This document shows, piece by piece, positions 31,089 to 35,052 of a stretch of DNA of 35,052 bases (position 1 is the stretch's first letter; every line of letters begins with the position of its first letter). Origin of the DNA: Agathobaculum sp. (GTDB taxonomy: Bacteria > Bacillota > Clostridia > Oscillospirales > Butyricicoccaceae); NCBI RefSeq assembly GCF_022775115.1, contig NZ_JALFLA010000073.1, positions 1-35,052 on the forward strand, read 5' to 3'. The notes below the pieces were generated by a model. The model saw only the letters and a list, made by a program, of their open reading frames with translations, had not been told where the DNA came from and made no database searches. A program made the translations under genes and the position numbers.

Positions 31089-31606
31089 AAGCGGAAAAGC
31101 AAGAGCAGATACTCGCCTGCATGGCCGAGGTGCTGAACCAGAACGGCTTTCGCGCCGAGGTCATGCGCAGCGACAGCGCGCCCACGCTGCTGCGCTGCGA
31201 AGCCATGCGGCAGGGCAAGGTGGCAAAGGACGTGGTGATCGAGTGCTGCTTCATCCCGATGCAGCTGCCCGGCGAGGAGAGCGGCCTGCTGCAATTTTTC
31301 GTGACGCTCTTTCAGGATGCGCCCGACCTGCACAAAAACCAGCTGCGCCGCGCCTGCGCTTACTGCAATGAGTTCTGCGCGCTGGGTGCGTTCGGTTATT
31401 TCGAGCAGGCCGGACAGATCTATCTCAAGCACAACGCGCTGCTCGACGGCTCACTTCCACTCGAAAAGAATATCACGCTGCTCGCGGACAGCATCTCGCT
31501 GCTGCTCGCATCGGTTGGCCGCTTTATCGACGGACTGGCCGCAGTAGCTTACTCGGGCATGACACTGGAGAACGTGATCGATCAGGAGTTTTTTCCAAAA
31601 ATGTGA
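31085..31606 (+). CDS. Unknown protein, possibly YbjN/chaperone-like fold
   Basis: The protein has 173 residues. ATG 31085 overlaps the purD stop codon (ATGA), behind AAAAGG. It is soluble, with an alternating alpha/beta pattern: an N-terminal helix AEVLNQNGFRAEVM, strands in the middle, and a C-terminal helix-rich part, LPLEKNITLLADSISLLLASVGRFIDGLAAVAY. This layout resembles YbjN or type-III-chaperone-like domains, but I see no signature that proves it. It contains six cysteines. The strong terminator after it closes the purine operon, so it is expressed with purD. Confidence 0.75.
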   Translation: MKAEKQEQILACMAEVLNQNGFRAEVMRSDSAPTLLRCEAMRQGKVAKDVVIECCFIPMQLPGEESGLLQFFVTLFQDAPDLHKNQLRRACAYCNEFCALGAFGYFEQAGQIYLKHNALLDGSLPLEKNITLLADSISLLLASVGRFIDGLAAVAYSGMTLENVIDQEFFPKM

Positions 31607-31641
31607 CGTCAGTGTGCGGCACAGCCGCCTTGCGGCAGCAG

Positions 31642-31676
31642 AAAAAGGTCAGGGGCGCACCCTGACCTTTTTGTTG
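31642..31676 (+). terminator. Terminator of the purine operon
   Basis: AAAAAGGTCAGGG (31642-31654) pairs perfectly with CCCTGACCTTTTT (31660-31672). The descending arm itself ends in five Ts, continued by GTTGT. Confidence 0.92.
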
Positions 31677-31701
31677 TGCTTCGAAACAGGAAAAATTTTT
31701 T

Positions 31702-31735
31702 TGAACCAAACGCAGCCCTTGATGCTCTTATAGTC
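31702..31735 (+). promoter_or_regulatory. Candidate ECF-type promoter of the sigma/anti-sigma operon
   Basis: TGAACC (31702-31707) resembles ECF -35 elements (GAAC core), and TATAGTC (31729-31735) lies near the -10 position. The spacing of 21 bases is long, so the -10 assignment is uncertain. ECF operons are often autoregulated. Confidence 0.4.
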
Positions 31736-31765
31736 AGGTGCACCAAAAACCAAAGGAGAAAAGCA

Positions 31766-32350
31766 ATGACCGATGAAGAACTTGTCCGGCGGATGCAGGG
31801 CGACGATATGCAGGCGTTCGACGCGCTGTACGCACGGTACAAAGACGATGCGTTTCGCATCGCGTGCCTGCTGACCGGCAGCCGCGCGGACGGCGAGGAT
31901 CTGACGCAAGAGGCCTTTGTCACCTGTGCGCGGTCGATCGGCTCGCTGCGGGACGGCGCGCGGTTTCGTCCGTGGCTGCTCCGTACGCTGACGCGCGCGG
32001 CGTGGCGCTATTGCAAACGGCGCAGGCGCGAGACGCCGGTCGCCGCGTTCTTTGAAACAGGGGAGGGCGAAAGCGCGCTTGCCGCTGTGTTGCGCAGCGA
32101 TGAGCAGCGCAGGCTGTACGCGGCGCTGGACACGCTGGACGAAAAGCGCCGCGCGGTGATCGTGCTGCACTATTTTGAGGACTGCCCAGTGCACGAGATC
32201 GCGTGCACCCTCGGTGTGACCGAGGGAACGGTCAAATCCCGCCTGTTTTCCGCCCGCCGTATACTGCGGCAGGCGCTGACCGAAAAGGAGAGCAAGCCAA
32301 AGGAGGCTCATATCAATGGATCAGAACAAACTGGAGCGCATACTTCGTAA
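31766..32350 (+). CDS. ECF-family RNA polymerase sigma factor
   Basis: The protein has 194 residues, with ATG 31766 behind AAAGGAG. Sigma region 2 covers ~5-75 (LVRRMQGDDMQAFDALYARYKDDAFRIACLLTGSRADGEDLTQEAFV). Region 4 covers ~118-170, with the -35 recognition helix-turn-helix PVHEIACTLGVTEGTVKSRLFSARRIL. No region 3 is present, as expected for ECF. The gene overlaps its downstream partner by 35 bases, so the pair is translationally coupled. The signal is unknown. Confidence 0.93.
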   Translation: MTDEELVRRMQGDDMQAFDALYARYKDDAFRIACLLTGSRADGEDLTQEAFVTCARSIGSLRDGARFRPWLLRTLTRAAWRYCKRRRRETPVAAFFETGEGESALAAVLRSDEQRRLYAALDTLDEKRRAVIVLHYFEDCPVHEIACTLGVTEGTVKSRLFSARRILRQALTEKESKPKEAHINGSEQTGAHTS

Positions 32351-33086
32351 AACCTTGCACGACTGTGCAGACGGCCTGCAAGCACCCGAAACGCTCGACG
32401 CACGCCTCCAACATGCGCTGCGCAGCGATGCGCCCGCGCCGGTGCGCCGCATGGCGGGCTGGAAGAAGCGCGTGCTCGCGCTGGCTGCGGTGGCCGCGAT
32501 CGCTGTGACCGGTGCATTTGCAGGTGGTCTTGGCAGCATCACCAGCCATGCGTGGGTAAACCAGCGCATGGACTATGACCAGACTGCCGCGCGTATGACC
32601 GCAGTTTGTGGCGCGGACGTGCTGCCTGAGACGCTCGAGGGCGGCTTTGCCTTCCGCTACGGCGCAAGCGTCGAGACGGTCGCGGAATACGGCGGTAAGA
32701 GCGAGCGGCGGGACGAGGTAGAGGCGGTTTACGAGAAGGACGGTGTGCAGCTGCATCTTTCCGTCCATCTGCCCTACACGGTGTTTGACGGCACCGAGGC
32801 AAACAACCCTGTTCCCGCGCAGACCAATACCGTCAGCGAAACCACGCTGACCTTCCGCGACGCGCAGTATAAATTCGTGCCGCCCGACTACGAAAAGACT
32901 GCCGAGGACCGGCAGGCCGAGGCCGACGGCACGCTGGTCATCTCATTCGGCACGGACGAGGTCGAATATAGGACCCATCAGTCCGTGCAGTGGGAGCGAG
33001 ATGGCGTGGCCTACCTCCTCTCCGGGTTTGACACCGGATTGGACGCGCAGACGATGTTTGACATGGCTGCCGGCATCATCGGCTGA
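32316..33086 (+). CDS. Putative membrane anti-sigma factor
   Basis: The protein has 256 residues, with ATG 32316 behind AAAGGAGG inside the end of the sigma gene. The N-terminal ~45 residues are cytosolic and helical (LERILRKTLHDCADGLQAPETLDARLQHAL), followed by one membrane span, ~50-70 (KRVLALAAVAAIAVTGAFAGGL), and an extracytoplasmic domain of ~185 residues. The span has a basic inside flank (GWKKR), giving an N-in, C-out topology as in many anti-sigma factors. No zinc ZAS motif is visible. The role is inferred from the overlap with the ECF sigma gene. The outer domain, with its YEKDGVQLHLSVHLPYTVF strand pattern, would sense the signal. Confidence 0.78.
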   Translation: MDQNKLERILRKTLHDCADGLQAPETLDARLQHALRSDAPAPVRRMAGWKKRVLALAAVAAIAVTGAFAGGLGSITSHAWVNQRMDYDQTAARMTAVCGADVLPETLEGGFAFRYGASVETVAEYGGKSERRDEVEAVYEKDGVQLHLSVHLPYTVFDGTEANNPVPAQTNTVSETTLTFRDAQYKFVPPDYEKTAEDRQAEADGTLVISFGTDEVEYRTHQSVQWERDGVAYLLSGFDTGLDAQTMFDMAAGIIG

Positions 33087-33119
33087 GCCGCCTGCAAGCC
33101 ATAGACCAGCGCTGCTCAT

Positions 33120-33160
33120 ATAAAAAAATCCCCCATAAAGTGCGGTGTTCATAAGACAGT
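33120..33160. repeat. Left inverted repeat bounding an AT-rich islet
   Basis: ATAAAAAAATCCCCC (33120-33134) and GCGGTGTTC-A-TAAGACAGT (33142-33160) recur in reverse complement at 34890-34928. Only the 5-7-base spacer and one base differ. The sequence between the repeats is AT-rich and unlike the GC-rich flanks. Confidence 0.75.
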
Positions 33161-33161
33161 T

Positions 33162-33199
33162 AACAGCCACAGTAGTTTGCACTGCTGTGGCTGTTCTTG
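33162..33199 (+). terminator. Hairpin terminator after the anti-sigma gene / inside the islet
   Basis: AACAGCCACAG (33162-33172) pairs with CTGTGGCTGTT (33185-33195) and is followed by CTTGTATTTT. It begins right at the inner edge of the left inverted repeat. Confidence 0.6.
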
Positions 33200-33271
33200 T
33201 ATTTTATCCTGTTATGTGATAATATGGAACCCAACAAACCTACAAATCGGAATTTATGGAGATGATTCAAA

Positions 33272-33439
33272 ATGAATTATCAGGTGATAGATAGAGAAAA
33301 GTATTATCGCAAAGGTGTATTCCGTCACTTTTCAGAGGATTGTAAATGCTCAACTTCAATGACGGCAATAAATTCAAGAACTCCTCTGGAATTCTTGGAA
33401 GTGGTGGGAGTATCACCTTCTTACAAGATGACGTTCTAA
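33272..33439 (+). pseudogene. Chloramphenicol acetyltransferase (type A) remnant
   Basis: A 55-codon frame starts at ATG 33272. Its first ~32 residues, with NYQVIDREKYYRKGVF and then RHFSEDCKCSTSMTA, match the N-terminus of type-A chloramphenicol acetyltransferases (Cat: '.n.IDl..w.Rke.F.hy......t.s.t..'). The remaining ~180 residues, including the catalytic HHxxxDG motif, are missing. After Ala32 the frame continues with an unrelated 23 residues and a stop. This points to a large internal deletion or a truncated copy carried into the islet. It cannot confer resistance. The identification is by pattern memory. Confidence 0.65.
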
Positions 33440-33455
33440 TAATAGGAGACTGATT

Positions 33456-34520
33456 ATGAATTTACTGAATCGATATGGTGTTTCGGAAAGATTTCTTGCT
33501 CAGGCAACCATGTTTCCAGAATACATACTGGCAAGAGTGGTCGCACAATACCGAGGAAAATACAAAATTGTTACAGAAGAGAAGGAGCTGCTGGCAGAGA
33601 TTTCCGGCAAATTACGATACGATACCGATGAACTCGCTATGTATCCTGCCGTTGGTGATTATGTGTTGATTGATGTTGTGGGAGATACTGCTCTCATTCA
33701 TCATGTTCTGACACGAAAAAGTCTTTTTGTCAGAAAGGCAGTTGGTGTATCGGGACAAGTGCAGCCAATTGCCGCAAATGTTGATATTGTGTTTTTATGT
33801 ATGTCGCTCAATCAGAATTATAATTTGAACAGAATGGAGCGATATCTGTCTATTGCATGGGATAGCGGTGCTACACCGGTTGTTGTTCTGACAAAATCGG
33901 ATTTGTGCCACGATCTGAACAGTGCAGTTGAACAGATAGAAAAAATTTCCTGTTATTCAGATGTCATCACGGTATCAATGTACGATGAAGATGTTTGTGA
34001 AAAGTTTCTGCCCTATTTTCAGAAGAATCAAACCTGTACTTTTATTGGCTCGTCAGGTGTCGGTAAATCAACGATAATCAACAAACTGCTTGGTGAATCT
34101 GTTATTACAACACAGGAGATAGGAAAAGGTGATAAAGGCAGACATACAACAACGGGGCGTGAAATGTTTTCGTGTCCTCTGGGCGGAGTTGTAATAGACA
34201 CACCGGGTATGAGAGAAATGGGAGCGGACGGCGTTGACCTTTCGAAAGCCTTTACTGAAATCTCTGAATTGGCACAGCAATGTCAATTTAGGGATTGCAC
34301 GCATACAAACGAGCCGGGATGTGCCGTTTTAAGGGCAGTCGAAAACGGCGAGTTGGATATACGAAGGCTGGAAAGTTATCGCAAACTGGAACAGGAAGCA
34401 AGCTATGATGGGCTAAGCAGCAAGGAAATTGAAATCAAAAAAAGCGAGCGAATGTTCAAAGAGGTTGGCGGCATGAAAAATGTCAGACGTTATGCAAGAG
34501 AACATAACAAGCGAAAGTAA
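33456..34520 (+). CDS. rsgA: Ribosome small-subunit-dependent GTPase A, accessory copy
   Basis: This is a circularly permuted GTPase of 354 residues, with ATG 33456 behind ATAGGAG. An N-terminal OB-fold covers ~20-95. The G motifs come in permuted order: G4 TKSD (146-149), G1 GSSGVGKST (198-206), G2 around T231-T233, and G3 DTPG (248-251). The C-terminal zinc site is Cys276, Cys281, His283 and Cys289 (CQFRDCTHTNEPGC). RsgA matures the 30S subunit. The gene is clearly AT-rich compared with the core genes on both sides and lies inside an inverted-repeat-bounded islet after a cat remnant. It was therefore probably acquired horizontally and may be a second copy. Confidence 0.93.
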   Translation: MNLLNRYGVSERFLAQATMFPEYILARVVAQYRGKYKIVTEEKELLAEISGKLRYDTDELAMYPAVGDYVLIDVVGDTALIHHVLTRKSLFVRKAVGVSGQVQPIAANVDIVFLCMSLNQNYNLNRMERYLSIAWDSGATPVVVLTKSDLCHDLNSAVEQIEKISCYSDVITVSMYDEDVCEKFLPYFQKNQTCTFIGSSGVGKSTIINKLLGESVITTQEIGKGDKGRHTTTGREMFSCPLGGVVIDTPGMREMGADGVDLSKAFTEISELAQQCQFRDCTHTNEPGCAVLRAVENGELDIRRLESYRKLEQEASYDGLSSKEIEIKKSERMFKEVGGMKNVRRYAREHNKRK

Positions 34521-34749
34521 CTTTTGGAACGGCATTTACAGGAGTCTGATCGATTTGTGCGGTAGAAAACGGTGTCAAATATGTGTCAAGCTCTTGATGC
34601 GATAAAAATTGAAACAAGCAATATAACACCATTCGTGAAATAGTGGATGAATCTATGTCACTTTGACACCGATAAATTCCAGTTTTTCGAACAAATACAA
34701 GGGCGCACTTCTATACTGGGTAACCCCGTATGTGCGCTCTGCGAGACTG

Positions 34750-34784
34750 AACACCCCGGACACCTGAATGTCCGGGGTGTTTTG
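34750..34784 (+). terminator. Strong terminator hairpin
   Basis: AACACCCCGGACA (34750-34762) pairs perfectly with TGTCCGGGGTGTT (34769-34781) and is followed by TTGCG. It probably terminates rsgA transcripts. Confidence 0.75.
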
Positions 34785-34847
34785 CGTCGCTGCGTTCCGA
34801 ACAAGGGGCTGCACCCCTTGCGCCACTAAAGCGGCTATCCTCTTAAA

Positions 34848-34882
34848 GCAAAAGGCGTGACCACGAAAGTCACGCCTTTTGC
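34848..34882. terminator. Strong terminator hairpin, possibly bidirectional
   Basis: GCAAAAGGCGTGAC (34848-34861) pairs perfectly with GTCACGCCTTTTGC (34869-34882). T-rich DNA follows on both strands (CTATTTTA on plus; TTTAAG on minus). It could also serve the minus-strand gene that ends at 34970. Confidence 0.7.
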
Positions 34883-34889
34883 CTATTTT

Positions 34890-34928
34890 ACTGTCTTACG
34901 AACACCGCCCGAAGGGGGATTTTTTTAT
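34890..34928. repeat. Right inverted repeat bounding the AT-rich islet
   Basis: ACTGTCTTA (34890-34898), GAACACCGC (34900-34908) and GGGGGATTTTTTTAT (34914-34928) are the reverse complement of the left copy at 33120-33160, differing at one base plus the spacer. Confidence 0.75.
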
Positions 34929-34969
34929 TGCCGCGCATCTGCTGGGTCAGGGCGCGGATAGGCATCGGT

Positions 34970-35052
34970 TTAGTCCGCCTTATCCTGCCCGATCAGGATA
35001 CGCAGCGCCTCGACAGCGGTCTTGACGCCGCGCTCGACCGCATCCGGCGGGA
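34970..35052 (-). CDS. C-terminal fragment of an unrecognised protein (cut by window edge)
   Basis: The minus strand reads in from the right edge as PPDAVERGVKTAVEALRIL and so on to IGQDKAD, then TAA at 34970-34972. The GC-rich codons match core genes. Only 26 residues are visible, forming an amphipathic helix; I do not recognise the family. It is convergent with the islet genes, with the hairpin at 34848-34882 as a possible terminator. Confidence 0.5.
   Translation of the reverse strand, partial: PPDAVERGVKTAVEALRILIGQDKAD

Larger units (their letters stand above)
34521..34889. other. Non-coding hairpin cluster at the right end of the islet
   Basis: I see no gene here. CGGTGTCAAA (34570-34579) and TTTGACACCG (34662-34671) are perfect inverted repeats 82 bases apart. 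Four hairpins follow: 34703-34737 (GCGCAC/GTGCGC with inner ATAC/GTAT), 34750-34781, 34803-34819 (AAGGGG/CCCCTT) and 34848-34882. Confidence 0.6.

Noticed and set aside
34647-34829. 60-codon plus-strand frame at the right end of the islet
   Set aside because: It is made mostly of hairpin-forming sequence, including a terminator stem, so it is not likely coding.
1-35052. tRNA or rRNA genes
   Set aside because: No cloverleaf with TTCGA-type T-arm or rRNA core sequence was recognised in the intergenic regions.

Overview
The window looks like a chromosome segment of a high-GC, spore-forming anaerobic Firmicute, most likely in the Oscillospirales (Butyricicoccus/Agathobaculum-like). This rests on the split PurO-type plus AICAR-transformylase ending of purine synthesis, an archaeal-type AspRS, a SpoIVFA/SpoIVFB-like pair, CsaB and SLH proteins, and strong AGGAGG ribosome sites. 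The taxonomic placement is inference. Two AT-rich accessory stretches (about 1-7,130 and 33,120-34,930) interrupt GC-rich core DNA.

Left accessory region (1-7,130), almost all on the minus strand: the N-terminal part of a large serine recombinase, a 40-residue ORF, a compact tyrosine recombinase, two small proteins resembling serine resolvases without catalytic residues, about 1 kb of repeat-rich non-coding DNA, an exported two-gene operon (425-residue secreted protein plus SLH protein) divergent from an XRE regulator, and a DUF6809-like gene. The region ends inside the 3' end of rlmD. The last ~95 codons of rlmD are AT-rich while the rest of the gene is GC-rich, which fits an element inserted in the rlmD (rum) 3' end that supplied a new C-terminus.

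Core region 1 (7,130-17,100), mostly minus strand: rlmD, a small divergent ORF, ispD-ispF (MEP isoprenoid pathway), a CarD-like regulator, a spoIVFA/spoIVFB-like M23/M50 pair, a WYL regulator read in frame into a GyrI-like domain, an HPr-like protein, archaeal-type aspS, and a polysaccharide flippase.

Cell-wall glycan genes (15,632-20,675): the flippase diverges from a 745-residue fusion of a GT4 glycosyltransferase with CsaB pyruvyl transferase, followed by a second glycosyltransferase. CsaB-type pyruvylation of secondary cell-wall polysaccharide is what SLH domains bind, so this locus may build the anchor used by the SLH protein encoded at the left.

Purine operon (20,736-31,676), plus strand: promoter, leader with a possible 36-codon ORF and a hairpin, then purE, purC, a glutaminase-dead PurF paralogue, purF, purM, purN, purO-type IMP cyclohydrolase, stand-alone AICAR transformylase, two small membrane proteins, purD, and an unknown gene ending at a strong terminator. 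purL/purS/purQ, purK and purB are not present here.

Right end: an ECF sigma factor overlapping its likely membrane anti-sigma gene, then a ~1.8 kb AT-rich islet bounded by ~40-bp imperfect inverted repeats. The islet carries a chloramphenicol acetyltransferase remnant, an rsgA GTPase gene and a cluster of hairpins. The last 83 bases hold the C-terminus of an unrecognised minus-strand gene.
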